A stretch of DNA of 64,000 nucleotides from Lysinibacillus sphaericus OT4b.31 (lineage in GTDB: Bacteria; Bacillota; Bacilli; Bacillales_A; Planococcaceae), in NCBI RefSeq assembly GCF_000392615.1, contig NZ_KB933398.1:20707-84706 (forward strand), given 5' to 3'. Both the position numbers and the translations under genes were made by a program. Below are positions 8,474-17,406 of this stretch, one piece after another. Each line of letters begins with the position of its first letter. Position 1 is the stretch's first letter. The notes beneath the pieces were generated by a model. The model was not told where the DNA came from. It was given only the letters and a program-made list of their open reading frames with translations, and ran no database searches.

Positions 8474-8551
8474 CAACAACATGAACCTTGAAAACTGAAC
8501 AAGCAAAACGTAATCAATAAAGTTTTTAGTAGCGAACTTCGGTACGTGAAC
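8474..8551 (+). repeat. rRNA operon leader, copy 1 (boxA region)
   Basis: These 78 nt match 63553-63630, upstream of the 16S gene, with a single difference (A at 8544, G at 63623). The copy contains the boxA-like antitermination segment CCTTGAAAACTGAAC. Identity stops after GTGAAC, where the 5S fragment begins. Confidence 0.93.
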
Positions 8552-8623
8552 ACGGAAGTTAAGCTCTTTAGCGCCGATGGTAGTTGGGGGCTTCCCCCTG
8601 TGAGAGTAGGACGTCGCTAGGCA
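8548..8623 (+). pseudogene. 3' part of a 5S rRNA gene, 5' part missing
   Basis: About 76 nt, from GAACACGGAAGTTAAGC to the 3' end, match the distal two thirds of Firmicute 5S rRNA, including GCGCCGATGGTAGTTGGGGG and the partner CCCCCTGTGAGAGTAGGACG. The first ~40 nt of 5S and all of 16S and 23S are absent: the fragment is fused to the rrn leader, with GAAC shared at the junction. Without its 5' strand it cannot form helix I and is presumably not functional 5S. Confidence 0.9.
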
Positions 8624-8630
8624 CATGTAA

Positions 8631-8662
8631 AAAGGTCAAAGAGAAATCTTTGGCCTTTTTTT
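8631..8662 (+). terminator. Terminator of the collapsed rrn locus
   Basis: Stem AAAGGTCAAAGA / TCTTTGGCCTTT with a GAAA loop and a T run. It is likely the original 5S terminator and would end a ~200-nt transcript from P2. Confidence 0.88.
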
Positions 8663-8977
8663 ATTTTAATTGAAATAGTAATGAGGAAGACTATTTTGTT
8701 TGGCACTAGAACGGAAAAAAGTGTTTGATTAAAGAATAATAGTATATCCATATTGTATTGGCATTGATTGAAGTTGTTAGGTGCTAGTCTATAAAGACAT
8801 TAGAAAAGTTATTTTTAATGGAGTATAGTGGGGAATTTGAAGAAAATTATGAGATGCAAAATTTGAGAGAATTAAAGTCAATACTCTTGGCGTATTAAAA
8901 GCAAATGATAGACTCCGTCTAAGAAGTATAAGATGACAATAATGTCTACCCTTTATAATGAATCATATTGCGAGGAG
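8663..8977 (+). other. Intergenic stretch with no recognised feature
   Basis: AT-rich sequence between the 5S terminator and the hairpin before yaaO. B. subtilis has csfB, xpaC and yaaN in this interval. I see no ORF of useful length or recognisable remnant of these on either strand. Confidence 0.6.
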
Positions 8978-9010
8978 GCGATCTTATCTATTTTGTAGGA
9001 TCGCTTTTTT
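8978..9010 (+). terminator. Terminator-like hairpin upstream of yaaO
   Basis: GCGATC (8978-8983) pairs with GATCGC (8999-9004), followed by TTTTTT. A TATAAT at 9028-9033 follows and may be the yaaO -10. The hairpin has no gene upstream to terminate, so it may be left from genes that were lost. Confidence 0.6.
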
Positions 9011-9067
9011 ATCTAGCTAGAATCCCGTATAATTAAAGGACAATATAACGGAAATGGGTGTCTTGTT

Positions 9068-10492
9068 TTGCAAAAGAAAAAGCCAATTGTGGAAGGATTA
9101 GAACGTTTTCGACAACAACAAAATATATCTTTTCATGTGCCAGGTCATAAGCATGGTGAATTGTCTCATTTGCCGCAAGCTTTTAAAGATGTAATGCGTT
9201 ATGACGTGACCGAATTATCAGGTCTAGATGATTTACATCATCCAGAGGAAATGATTTTAGAGGCAGAGGCTTTACTGGCTGAAACATATGGTGCGATGAA
9301 AAGTTTCTTTTTAGTAGGAGGCACAACTGTTGGGAACTTAGCAATGATTTATGCCACGTGCCGAAAAGGCGATAAAGTTATTGTACAACGTAATGCACAC
9401 AAATCTATTTTCCATGCTATTGAGCTTGTTGGAGCAAAGCCTATATATGTTTCACCGCTTTGGGATGATCAAACATTAACAGCCACACATATTTTATTTA
9501 AAGACCTTAAAGAAGCAGTGGATAATTATCCAGAAGTGAAGGCAGTTGTTTTAACGTATCCTACTTATTATGGTATGGTTTCAAAAGAACTGCAGCAACA
9601 AATTGCCTATTGTCATGAAAAAAGGATACCTGTCTTGGTAGATGAAGCGCACGGAGCTCATTTTAGTGTTTGTGCATTATTTCAACCTTCTGCATTAACA
9701 TATGGGGCAGATGTTGTAGTGCAATCTGCGCATAAAACATTACCTGCCATGACAATGGCAGCGTTTATGCATGTTAACTCACAATTAGTTGATGTTGATA
9801 AAATTAATCACTACTTACGTATGCTACAATCCAGCAGTCCGTCCTATTTATTGTTAGCATCTTTAGACGATGCACGCTATTATGTACAGACATATATGGA
9901 GAGTGATGGTGCATATATAATAGAGAAAAAAAATCAGTGGGTAGAAGCATTACGTGCCATTGGTTCGCTGCAGGTAATCGAAGTAGATGATCCTTTAAAG
10001 TTATTGCTTCGTGTGGATGGTTATAATGGTTTCCAATTACAAGAGGCATTAGAAGCTAAACATGTTTATGCGGAGCTAGCAGATGCTCATCAAGTGTTAC
10101 TTGTATTACCACTTTTGAAGCTTGGACATATCTATCCATTTGCCGAGATACGTGTGCGTATTAAAGATGCTGTGACAGCGTTATTATGCACAGAAAAAAA
10201 AGAAATACTAACTGCTACGCAAACAGCGTATCATTTTATTGCCATTTCCGAACCTACTTACACGTTCGAGGAAATAGCCGATATGGATAAGGAATGGCTT
10301 CCGTATATGCGTGCAATGGGACGAACTGCTGCAAGTATGATTATACCTTATCCGCCGGGTATTCCATTATTAGTTCCAGGAGAAAAAATAACAGTGGCAA
10401 AGTTGAGTCAGCTTGAGGAGTTATTAGCAACTGGTGCAACTTTTCAAGGAAATCATCGCTTAGAAGAAAAAATGATCGAGGTCATGAAATAG
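9068..10492 (+). CDS. yaaO: Orn/Lys/Arg decarboxylase family PLP enzyme
   Basis: 474 residues, a fold-type I PLP enzyme of the Orn/Lys/Arg decarboxylase group. The PLP-binding Asp lies in VDEAHGAHF (191-199) and the Schiff-base lysine is K223 in SAHKTLPAM. The N-terminus has FHVPGHKHG as in B. subtilis YaaO. Substrate is uncertain; a basic amino acid is expected. The short length is typical of Gram-positive members, which lack the N-terminal wing domain of E. coli enzymes. The start is TTG 9068 with a weak Shine-Dalgarno. It precedes tmk as in B. subtilis. Confidence 0.88.
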   Translation: MQKKKPIVEGLERFRQQQNISFHVPGHKHGELSHLPQAFKDVMRYDVTELSGLDDLHHPEEMILEAEALLAETYGAMKSFFLVGGTTVGNLAMIYATCRKGDKVIVQRNAHKSIFHAIELVGAKPIYVSPLWDDQTLTATHILFKDLKEAVDNYPEVKAVVLTYPTYYGMVSKELQQQIAYCHEKRIPVLVDEAHGAHFSVCALFQPSALTYGADVVVQSAHKTLPAMTMAAFMHVNSQLVDVDKINHYLRMLQSSSPSYLLLASLDDARYYVQTYMESDGAYIIEKKNQWVEALRAIGSLQVIEVDDPLKLLLRVDGYNGFQLQEALEAKHVYAELADAHQVLLVLPLLKLGHIYPFAEIRVRIKDAVTALLCTEKKEILTATQTAYHFIAISEPTYTFEEIADMDKEWLPYMRAMGRTAASMIIPYPPGIPLLVPGEKITVAKLSQLEELLATGATFQGNHRLEEKMIEVMK

Positions 10493-10509
10493 TTGGAGGC
10501 AATAACAGT

Positions 10510-11139
10510 ATGAAATGCAATTTATTTATAACATTTGAAGGGCCAGAAGGTGCTGGAAAAACAACAGTCATTCAAAAGATTACTGAGCGATTTGCAGAAA
10601 AAAATATAAATGTGTTAGCGACAAGAGAGCCGGGTGGCATTGAGATTGCTGAAAAAATTCGTACCATCATTTTAAACCCGGCACATACGGCGATGGATGA
10701 ACGTACAGAGGCGTTATTATATGCAGCAGCGAGAAGTCAACATTATTTTGAAAAGGTACGACCAGCTTTAGATGCTGGTAAGATAGTTATTTGTGATCGC
10801 TTTATCGATTCATCTTTAGCTTATCAAGGATATGCACGTGGTATTGGTGTAAATGAGGTATTATCTATTAATGAGTTTGCCATTGGGAAGGAATTACCGG
10901 ATATTACAATTTTATTTGACCTTGCACCAGAAGTTGGTTTAGCGCGTATTCATGCACATGATGAACGCGAAGTGAACCGTTTAGACGTTGAAAGCTTGGC
11001 CTTCCATGAGAAGGTTCGTGAAGGATATTTACAATTAGTTGAACGTTACCCTGAACGTATACGTGTTATCAACGCAGACCAAAATATTGAGCATGTTATT
11101 GAAGATGTATGGTCATTATTGACTGAAGCAATGCAGTAA
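10510..11139 (+). CDS. tmk: Thymidylate kinase
   Basis: 209 residues. It phosphorylates dTMP to dTDP. The P-loop is GPEGAGKTT (11-19), the DR[FY] motif is in [13 protein letters not shown] (about 95-107), and the substrate-specificity REPGG is present near residue 39. It is 17 bp after yaaO and probably in the same transcript. Confidence 0.97.
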   Translation: MKCNLFITFEGPEGAGKTTVIQKITERFAEKNINVLATREPGGIEIAEKIRTIILNPAHTAMDERTEALLYAAARSQHYFEKVRPALDAGKIVICDRFIDSSLAYQGYARGIGVNEVLSINEFAIGKELPDITILFDLAPEVGLARIHAHDEREVNRLDVESLAFHEKVREGYLQLVERYPERIRVINADQNIEHVIEDVWSLLTEAMQ

Positions 11140-11164
11140 AAGTGTGAAGTTGTCTACCGTATTG

Positions 11165-11173
11165 TGATATAAT
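11165..11173 (+). promoter_or_regulatory. Extended -10 promoter of darA
   Basis: TGA followed by TATAAT (11168-11173), with no good -35. It would give a 5' leader of about 130 nt before darA. Confidence 0.5.
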
Positions 11174-11175
11174 GG

Positions 11176-11240
11176 TAACATCTAATTAATTTTAGTTTTA
11201 CAGGTGAAGGCCTTTAAAATAGATTTTCATTAGATGTTAG
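11176..11240 (+). repeat. Inverted repeat in the darA 5' leader
   Basis: TAACATCTAAT (11176-11186) pairs with ATTAGATGTTA (11230-11240), an 11-bp perfect stem around a 43-nt internal part. A second hairpin, AACCTT / AAGGTT near 11271-11284, followed by AATTTT, lies just before the darA ribosome-binding site. This could be a structured, regulatory leader. Confidence 0.5.
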
Positions 11241-11303
11241 TGAATCTGGATTGTGATTAAACAATTTTAAAACCTTTCAAGGTTAATTTTATAATAGGGG
11301 TGA

Positions 11304-11639
<336 letters not shown>

Positions 11640-11673
11640 ATTTAAATCAGAAAGTACTTACAGATAGAGAACA

Positions 11674-11729
11674 TCGCGTCAGGCTTTGAATTAGTATTGT
11701 ATGCCCAATGTTAATTTAAGACGCGAGGT
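11674..11729 (+). terminator. Possible terminator after darA
   Basis: TCGCGTC (11674-11680) pairs with GACGCGA (11720-11726), followed by GGTTTTC. The loop is long (39 nt) and the T tract short, so support is modest. Confidence 0.4.
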
Positions 11730-11816
11730 TTTCTGTGTGAAATTTTGAATAGATATAGATAAGGGCAAGTTCGTTAAGGCGAATTTGATATGACAGCGTG
11801 TGGGGGCGAATACAGC

Positions 11817-12257
11817 TTGAAAATCAATCAAGATATACGTGTTGGGTTAAATACTAATCGCAAAGAGCCACTACAAAATAATAATCTAAATAACCGATTT
11901 GGTGATATGGTCGTCAAGCAAGGTTCTAAATTGCAGACTGAACAGCTAACACGATTATTGGGGGATATTTCTACTGCTGGAGATCGTGTTGCAAGATCCC
12001 GCAATTTACGTGAACTTGCTCGATTTAAAATGCTTGTGAAGCGCTTCTTACAGGAAACTGTAGAGCATGGTATGGAATTAAAACAATCACATACATGGAA
12101 TCGCTTTGGCGAAGGGAGACGCTTAAAAATAATCGAAACGATCGATACTCGTCTCGTGGAGCTTGCACAGGATCTTTTAGATGAAGAAAAGGAAGCAATA
12201 GACCTTCTCGATAAAATCGGAGAGATTAAAGGCTTATTAATTAATTTATATATGTAA
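11817..12257 (+). CDS. yaaR: YaaR family protein (DUF327)
   Basis: 146 residues, matching B. subtilis YaaR over its full length, for example SRNLRELARFKMLVKRFLQE, GRRLKIIETID and the C-terminal IGEIKGLLINLYM. It is a helical protein of unknown function. TTG 11817 is preferred because it gives the conserved start (L/M)KINQD and sits 10 nt after GGGGG; an ATG at 11790 would add nine residues without homology. A degenerate copy of the intergenic repeat (11771-11790) lies just upstream. Confidence 0.88.
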   Translation: MKINQDIRVGLNTNRKEPLQNNNLNNRFGDMVVKQGSKLQTEQLTRLLGDISTAGDRVARSRNLRELARFKMLVKRFLQETVEHGMELKQSHTWNRFGEGRRLKIIETIDTRLVELAQDLLDEEKEAIDLLDKIGEIKGLLINLYM

Positions 12258-12259
12258 AA

Positions 12260-12294
12260 CCCGTGTCTTTTCACTTGTAGGCGCGGGCTTTTTT
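12260..12294 (+). terminator. Terminator after yaaR
   Basis: CCCGTG (12260-12265) pairs with CGCGGG (12282-12287, one G-T pair), followed by CTTTTTT. Confidence 0.6.
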
Positions 12295-12528
12295 CAAATT
12301 TATTCAACAGGAATCCTTACTCCACAGCATATAGGGTGAACTTCAGGGTTCAATTAAACAGTGGATGATAAAAGAGCTGGTTAAGGTCGTTAGCTTAGAG
12401 AACACTTTAACCTAGGAAATAATTTTATCTGCCCAAAGCCTAGAAATGTCAGCGGCAGGCACAAAGGTTAATAGAAAACACCATGACTAGTGTTAATCGT
12501 TAAATGACCAACATAGTGTTGACTTAAA
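12295..12528 (+). other. Intergenic stretch between yaaR and the holB-proximal repeats
   Basis: No gene is seen. Two related segments, TAGTGTTAATCGTTAAATGA and TAGTGTTGACTTAAAC, about 25 bp apart near 12488-12530, suggest degenerate repeated sequence. Confidence 0.4.
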
Positions 12529-12640
12529 CACAATTCAGAATCAGGACAGATATGTTTATCAGCGCCAAGGCGAAGTGATAACAAAGCGTCAGCTACAGAT
12601 ATTTTGTAGAGACAGGGTATATTACGCCAAGGCGTAGTTG
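12529..12640 (+). repeat. Two copies of a dispersed intergenic repeat upstream of holB
   Basis: Each copy has GACAG..., a CGCCAAGGCG core (12563-12572 and 12625-12634) and a trailing GAAGTGATA or TAGTTGATA. The first copy also has CACAATTCAGAATC (12529-12542), shared with the repeats at 24.6 kb and 47.9 kb. The second copy ends 18 bp before the holB start and so lies in its 5' leader. Confidence 0.65.
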
Positions 12641-12657
12641 ATAGAGGAAGGAATTTA

Positions 12658-13668
12658 ATGAAAATGGCCAAGAATGTTGAAGAGCTATTCACACTACAAC
12701 CAGTCGTAATGAAACAGCTTCAAACGATTTTTGACAAAAATAGATTGGCCCATGCTTATATTTTTGATGGCGAAAAAGGGACAGGAAAAGCAGATATCAT
12801 GCAATTTTTTGTCAAATTAATGCTATGTGAGCATCCGCAACATAATGTTCCATGTGAAACATGTCGAAATTGCAGACGTGTTGAATCGGGAAATCATCCT
12901 AATATTCATCAAATTTATCCAGATGGACAATTCATTAAAATTGATCAAATTAGAGAACTTATTGCAGAAATGAAGATGGTGGGTGTTGAGGAAGGGCGTA
13001 AAATCTACGTACTTCATCATGCAGACCGTCTCAATATTGCATCAGCTAACATGATATTAAAATTTTTAGAGGAACCAGAAGGCGAAGTCACGGCTATATT
13101 ATTAACTGAGCAAATGCAGTCTATTTTACCAACAATACGCTCGCGCTGTCAGCATATAAAATTTCAGAAAATGCCACGTCAAGTACTGTTAAAGCACTTG
13201 CAGGAAAACAATATTCCTCAATCGATGGCTTCTACCGTGAGCATGATGACGAACGAGCTCGAAACGGCTATTTTTTTAGCAAATGATGAGCAGTTTGCAC
13301 ATGCTCGAAAAACAGTGTTAAAATTAGTAGAGGCAATTCGTAAAAATGTACATGAAGCGATGCTCGTTGTACATGAAGAATGGTTGCCACTGTTTAAGGA
13401 AAAAGGCGAGATGGAGCAAGCATTGGATTTACTACTATTTGCTTACCGTGATATAGTGTCAATAAAAACTAATCCCGAAGCAGCTTGTACTTATCCAGAC
13501 ATGTTACAGTCCTTTAAAGAAACCGCGTTACATTCGACTTACGAACGCCTGTCTAGTCAAATGGAAGCCATATTACAGGCTCGCGCATCTTTACATCGTA
13601 ACATGAATAGGACGTTAATGATGGAGCAGCTAATGCTAAATCTGCAGGAGGGATATACATTTGTATAA
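12658..13668 (+). CDS. holB: DNA polymerase III subunit delta'
   Basis: 336 residues, clamp-loader subunit. The AAA+ fold is related to DnaX, but the P-loop is degenerate (GEKGTGKAD, 38-46), as is usual in delta', and a four-Cys zinc site is present (C57, C66, C69, C72). The SRC motif (SRCQHIKF) is retained, supplying the arginine finger. The ATG follows GAGGAAGGA. Its last 8 nt overlap ricT. Confidence 0.95.
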   Translation: MKMAKNVEELFTLQPVVMKQLQTIFDKNRLAHAYIFDGEKGTGKADIMQFFVKLMLCEHPQHNVPCETCRNCRRVESGNHPNIHQIYPDGQFIKIDQIRELIAEMKMVGVEEGRKIYVLHHADRLNIASANMILKFLEEPEGEVTAILLTEQMQSILPTIRSRCQHIKFQKMPRQVLLKHLQENNIPQSMASTVSMMTNELETAIFLANDEQFAHARKTVLKLVEAIRKNVHEAMLVVHEEWLPLFKEKGEMEQALDLLLFAYRDIVSIKTNPEAACTYPDMLQSFKETALHSTYERLSSQMEAILQARASLHRNMNRTLMMEQLMLNLQEGYTFV

Positions 13669-14476
13669 TGTAGTGGGAGTCCGCTTTAAAAAAGCGGGTA
13701 AAATATATTATTTTGATCCAGCATCATTTCTACTTGAAGACAGCCAATATGTCATAGTAGAGACAGCTCGCGGTGTAGAGTACGGGAAAGTGGTTGTTCC
13801 TCAAAAAGTAGTGGGGGATAATGATGTTGTATTACCACTTAAGCAAGTACTACGGCCAGCAGATGAACGTGACCGTATACAAGTTGAGGAAAATGCGGCT
13901 GAGTCAAAGCGGGCATTTGAACTAGCAAGTACAAAAATCATCGAGCATAAACTAGAAATGAAGCTTGTTGATGTTGAATATACATTTGATCGTAATAAAA
14001 TCATCTTTTATTTCACAGCTGAAGGGCGTGTTGATTTCAGAGACCTTGTAAAGGATTTAGCTTCTGTTTTTAGAACACGTATTGAGCTTCGTCAAATAGG
14101 TGTTCGTGATGAAGCAAAGCTATTGGGAGGCATTGGTCCTTGTGGCCGTATGCTATGCTGTTCAACATTTTTAGGTGATTTTGAGCCAGTTTCTATAAAA
14201 ATGGCAAAAGATCAGAATCTATCTTTAAATCCTTCCAAAATATCTGGACTTTGTGGTCGCTTGATGTGCTGCTTGAAGTACGAAAATGATGAATACGAAG
14301 AAGCTAAAGAAGGTATGCCAGACATTGGTGAAATAACAATGACACCAGATGGCCGTGGGAAAGTAGTAGGTTTAAATGTGCTGGAAAGACTCATTCAAGT
14401 ATATTTACAAGAGCAAGAGCGCACAGCTGAGTATACACTAGAGGAACTACTAGCAGGCGAAAAAAATCTTATATAA
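13661..14476 (+). CDS. ricT: RicT (YaaT), PSP1-domain regulatory complex protein
   Basis: 271 residues, with a PSP1 domain. B. subtilis RicT forms a complex with RicA (YmcA) and RicF (YlbF) that carries [4Fe-4S] clusters and works with RNase Y in mRNA maturation, affecting sporulation, competence and biofilm. The Cys-rich signatures GPCGRMLCCSTFLGDFEP and GLCGRLMCCLKYE are intact. It starts at TTG 13661 inside the end of holB, and the N-terminus MYNVVGVRFKKAGKIYYFDP is the same as in B. subtilis, which supports this start. Confidence 0.96.
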   Translation: MYNVVGVRFKKAGKIYYFDPASFLLEDSQYVIVETARGVEYGKVVVPQKVVGDNDVVLPLKQVLRPADERDRIQVEENAAESKRAFELASTKIIEHKLEMKLVDVEYTFDRNKIIFYFTAEGRVDFRDLVKDLASVFRTRIELRQIGVRDEAKLLGGIGPCGRMLCCSTFLGDFEPVSIKMAKDQNLSLNPSKISGLCGRLMCCLKYENDEYEEAKEGMPDIGEITMTPDGRGKVVGLNVLERLIQVYLQEQERTAEYTLEELLAGEKNLI

Positions 14477-14502
14477 GATAGAGAATTAACGAGGTGGCTT
14501 GG

Positions 14503-14859
14503 GTGAAGGACCGTAATTTCTTAGATACCGTTATGGAGTTCGAACAACAGCTCGAAGCAATGCAGGAGCAGTTTAGTGCATTGAAGCAATTTGTAGCGTT
14601 AATGATGGAAGAACATAAGGCACTCGAAACAGAAAATCATCACCTTCGTACACGTTTAGAAGAACTGCTTTCGAAAGAAAACATCGTACAAGCTACAAAC
14701 GAGAAAAAAGAGACTCCATTAGATATTGGCGAGGGATATGATAACTTAGCACGTCTATACCAAGAAGGTTTTCATGTTTGTCATGTTCACTTTGGTAGTT
14801 CACGTAAAGGTGAAGATTGCCTGTTTTGTCTATCATTTTTAAATAAACAAAATGTGTAA
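14503..14859 (+). CDS. yabA: Replication initiation control protein YabA
   Basis: 118 residues. YabA binds DnaA and DnaN and restrains initiation at oriC. Residues 6-58 are a coiled coil that forms the tetramer. The C-terminal zinc domain has [19 protein letters not shown] (91-109) with Cys/His ligands. I choose GTG 14503, 6 nt after GAGGTGG; an upstream GTG at 14494 overlaps that site. Confidence 0.94.
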   Translation: MKDRNFLDTVMEFEQQLEAMQEQFSALKQFVALMMEEHKALETENHHLRTRLEELLSKENIVQATNEKKETPLDIGEGYDNLARLYQEGFHVCHVHFGSSRKGEDCLFCLSFLNKQNV

Positions 14860-14862
14860 TAG

Positions 14863-14897
14863 AAGACTGATTCCCGCTTCGGTGGTATCAGTCTTTT
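14863..14897 (+). terminator. Terminator after yabA
   Basis: AAGACTGAT (14863-14871) pairs with ATCAGTCTT (14887-14895), followed by TTGTTTTG. Confidence 0.7.
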
Positions 14898-14922
14898 GTT
14901 TTGTATAGTAGGAGGAAGAATT

Positions 14923-15672
14923 ATGGAAAATTGGTTGAAGGATGATGAAAGGCTGGACTACTTATTGGCAGAGGATTTACGTATTATCCAGAGCCCATCT
15001 GTTTTTTCTTTTTCATTGGATGCAGTGCTACTTTCGAAATTTGTCAATGTGCCATATCATAAAGGGAAAATTGTTGATTTATGCTCTGGTAATGGTGTAA
15101 TTCCATTGTTTTTGAGTGCGCGAACAAAGGGGCAAATTACAGGAGTAGAATTACAACCTCGTTTGTTTGATATGGCAGAGCGAAGTATTCTATACAATAA
15201 ATTGGAGAAACAAATTCATATGGTGCTTGGTGATGTGAAACAAATTCCATCACAACTTGGTATTGAAAAGTATGATGTTGTGACTTGTAACCCTCCGTAT
15301 TTTCTAGCTCATGAAGCGAGCGATAAGAATTTAAGTGAGCATTATGCCATTGCACGTCATGAACTTCATTTAACGTTAGAAGAAGCAGTGCAGTCTGCCA
15401 GTAAATTATTAAAGCAAGGTGGAAAAGCCGCATTTGTTCATCGTCCTGGTCGTTTACTTGATATAGTCACAGCTATGCGTTTAAATCGACTAGAGCCCAA
15501 GCGTATCCAGCTGATTTATCCGAAAGAGGGTAAAGAAGCGAATACTTTATTAATAGAAGGAATTAAAGATGGTAAGCCAGATTTGAAGATTTTAGCACCT
15601 CTATATGTGTACGATGCAAACAACGAATATACAGCTGAAGTGAAAGAAATGCTTTATGGAAAAGAACAATAG
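14923..15672 (+). CDS. yabB: tRNA1(Val) m6A37 methyltransferase-like protein (YabB/TrmN6 family)
   Basis: 249 residues, a class I SAM-dependent methyltransferase. The SAM site is [10 protein letters not shown] (52-61) and the N6-adenine catalytic motif is NPPY (123-126), as in E. coli TrmN6/YfiC. Target tRNA specificity here is inferred from family. ATG 14923 is 7 nt after AGGAGGA. The last 17 nt overlap yazA, showing tight coupling. Confidence 0.9.
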   Translation: MENWLKDDERLDYLLAEDLRIIQSPSVFSFSLDAVLLSKFVNVPYHKGKIVDLCSGNGVIPLFLSARTKGQITGVELQPRLFDMAERSILYNKLEKQIHMVLGDVKQIPSQLGIEKYDVVTCNPPYFLAHEASDKNLSEHYAIARHELHLTLEEAVQSASKLLKQGGKAAFVHRPGRLLDIVTAMRLNRLEPKRIQLIYPKEGKEANTLLIEGIKDGKPDLKILAPLYVYDANNEYTAEVKEMLYGKEQ

Positions 15673-15919
15673 ACATTACTTCTATGTACTAGAATGTGCA
15701 GATCAATCTTATTATGCAGGCTATACAAATAATGTAGACAAACGTGTTGCAACACATAATGCAGGTAAGGGTGCAAAATATACAAGAGCAAGAGGTCCGG
15801 TGAAATGTATTTATGTAGAGGCCTTTAATACAAAACAAGAGGCAATGCGTGCAGAATATGCTTTTAAGCAATTAACACGGACGCAAAAGACAAAATATGT
15901 AGGGAGGAATGAATTATGA
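15656..15919 (+). CDS. yazA: GIY-YIG nuclease superfamily protein YazA
   Basis: 87 residues, a single GIY-YIG domain of the UPF0213 type. The motif appears as [17 protein letters not shown], with the usual Arg (KRVATHNAG) and Glu (MRAEYAFK) of the active site. No physiological substrate is known. It overlaps yabB upstream and rsmI downstream (4 nt). Confidence 0.92.
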   Translation: MEKNNRHYFYVLECADQSYYAGYTNNVDKRVATHNAGKGAKYTRARGPVKCIYVEAFNTKQEAMRAEYAFKQLTRTQKTKYVGRNEL

Positions 15920-16788
15920 TATCGCAAAAAAGTACGATGCATGATGGAGGATGTTTATATCTAGTAGCGACACCCATTGGTAATTTAGAGGATATGAGTG
16001 TACGTGCACTGCGTATTCTAAAAGAAGCGGATGTGATTGCTGCGGAGGATACACGAAATACGAAGAAGTTATGTAATTATTTTGAAATTGAAACATCGTT
16101 GGTGAGTTATCATGAACATAATATAAACGTGGGAGGAGAGAAACTTTTAGGCTTCTTACGTGAGGGAAAAACGGTAGCGTTAGTAAGTGATGCGGGGTTA
16201 CCTTGTATTTCAGATCCAGGTGCAGATATTGTTGTAAAAGCAATCGAAGAAGGTTTTGCAGTTGTACCAGTGCCAGGAGCGAATGCTGCATTATCAGCTT
16301 TAATTGCTTCCGGTTTAACCCCGCAACCATTTTTCTTTTATGGTTTTTTAAACCGTGGTAAAAAAGAACGTCGACAACAATTGGAGGTGCTAAAAAAACG
16401 CCAAGAAACGATTTTATTTTATGAGGCACCTCATCGATTAAAGGAAACATTAAAGGATATGGAGCTAATTCTCGGCAATCGTCGTGTTGTACTAGCACGT
16501 GAGCTAACAAAGAAATTCGAGGAATTTTTACGCGGTACATTAACAGAAGCAGTAGAATGGTCGCAATCTGAGGAAATCCGTGGAGAATTTTGTATTGTCC
16601 TAGAAGGCAATAGCAATGTAGAAGAGGAAAATACAGAAGTAGCATACTGGGAGGCAATGACTGTTGTCGATCATGTCGATTATGTGATTGCTGAATCAGG
16701 TGTTACTTCAAAAGAAGCAATTAAAGAAGTAGCCAAATTACGTCAAGTAGCTAAACGTGATATTTATAATGAATACCATAGCGAGTAA
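15916..16788 (+). CDS. rsmI: 16S rRNA 2'-O-ribose C1402 methyltransferase
   Basis: 290 residues, tetrapyrrole-methylase fold. RsmI methylates the ribose of C1402 in the decoding centre. Conserved motifs are [12 protein letters not shown] (18-29), AEDTR (43-47), [13 protein letters not shown] and VPVPGANA. The start overlaps the yazA stop. Confidence 0.95.
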   Translation: MISQKSTMHDGGCLYLVATPIGNLEDMSVRALRILKEADVIAAEDTRNTKKLCNYFEIETSLVSYHEHNINVGGEKLLGFLREGKTVALVSDAGLPCISDPGADIVVKAIEEGFAVVPVPGANAALSALIASGLTPQPFFFYGFLNRGKKERRQQLEVLKKRQETILFYEAPHRLKETLKDMELILGNRRVVLARELTKKFEEFLRGTLTEAVEWSQSEEIRGEFCIVLEGNSNVEEENTEVAYWEAMTVVDHVDYVIAESGVTSKEAIKEVAKLRQVAKRDIYNEYHSE

Positions 16789-16798
16789 ATATGAAATC

Positions 16799-16826
16799 GG
16801 TTGTCTCTAAGGAGGCAACCTTTTTT
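16799..16826 (+). terminator. Terminator after rsmI
   Basis: GGTTGTCTC pairs with GGAGGCAACC around TAA, followed by six T. Confidence 0.85.
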
Positions 16827-17025
16827 GTTAAGCTAATTATTTATCTTCCATCGTGAGGCATGAAACTACTATAAATTGTCTAAATTCTAAATTGATAATA
16901 ATTTTAAAAAAGGGTACTCTTAAGGAAGGGAAGTCTGACATGGACAGTATGAGTCAATGTTGAGATATTTCCAATGAGAAATAATTAAATTTCTCATATA
17001 AAAAAGCAATTTATAGCAAATAATA

Positions 17026-17061
17026 AAAAAACACCTAAATCCCCGTTGTCGATTTAGGTGT
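17026..17061 (-). terminator. Terminator of abrB
   Basis: CACCTAAATC and GATTTAGGTG form a 10-bp stem around 9 nt. On the minus strand it is followed by a run of seven T. It lies 11 bp after the abrB stop. Confidence 0.88.
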
Positions 17062-17071
17062 AGGAAAGTGA

Positions 17072-17350
17072 TTATTTTTTTAAGTTATTTTGAATTTCAT
17101 TCATTAACATTTCTGCGCCTTCTGGACTTAAAATTAATTTGCCTCCAACTAGACGGAAGTTATCATCAGAAACTTCACCAGTAACAGCACAAGTCATATT
17201 AGGCATATATTTCTTTAAGATAATTTTGTCATCATCGACATAGATTTCTAAAGCGTCCTTTTCAGCAATACCTAATGTACGGCGAAGTTCGATAGGAATT
17301 ACTACACGACCTAATTCATCGACTTTACGAACGATTCCTGTTGATTTCAT
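17072..17350 (-). CDS. abrB: Transition-state regulator AbrB
   Basis: 92 residues, a DNA-binding swapped-hairpin AbrB domain at 1-50 (STGIVRKVDELGRVVIPIELRRTLGI) and a C-terminal tetramerisation part. AbrB represses post-exponential genes during growth. The ATG follows AGGAGG closely. Two Spo0A boxes stand in the upstream region, so the classical Spo0A-AbrB circuit is likely kept. Confidence 0.97.
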   Translation of the reverse strand: MKSTGIVRKVDELGRVVIPIELRRTLGIAEKDALEIYVDDDKIILKKYMPNMTCAVTGEVSDDNFRLVGGKLILSPEGAEMLMNEIQNNLKK

Positions 17351-17389
17351 AATTTTTTTCCTCCTGAAAATTAAAAGTTATATTGGTGT

Positions 17390-17406
17390 TTCGTCAAATT
17401 TCGACA
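17390..17406 (-). promoter_or_regulatory. Tandem Spo0A boxes in the abrB control region
   Basis: On the minus strand TGTCGAA (17400-17406) and TGACGAA (17390-17396) both match the 0A box TGNCGAA perfectly. They are 10 bp apart, on one face of the helix, 40-56 bp before the abrB start. Phosphorylated Spo0A represses abrB through such paired boxes in B. subtilis. Confidence 0.85.

Noticed and set aside
8521..8626. Annotating 8521-8623 as a complete 5S rRNA
   Set aside because: The first ~27 nt belong to the rrn leader, as shown by identity with 63600-63630, and the 5' strand of 5S helix I is absent.
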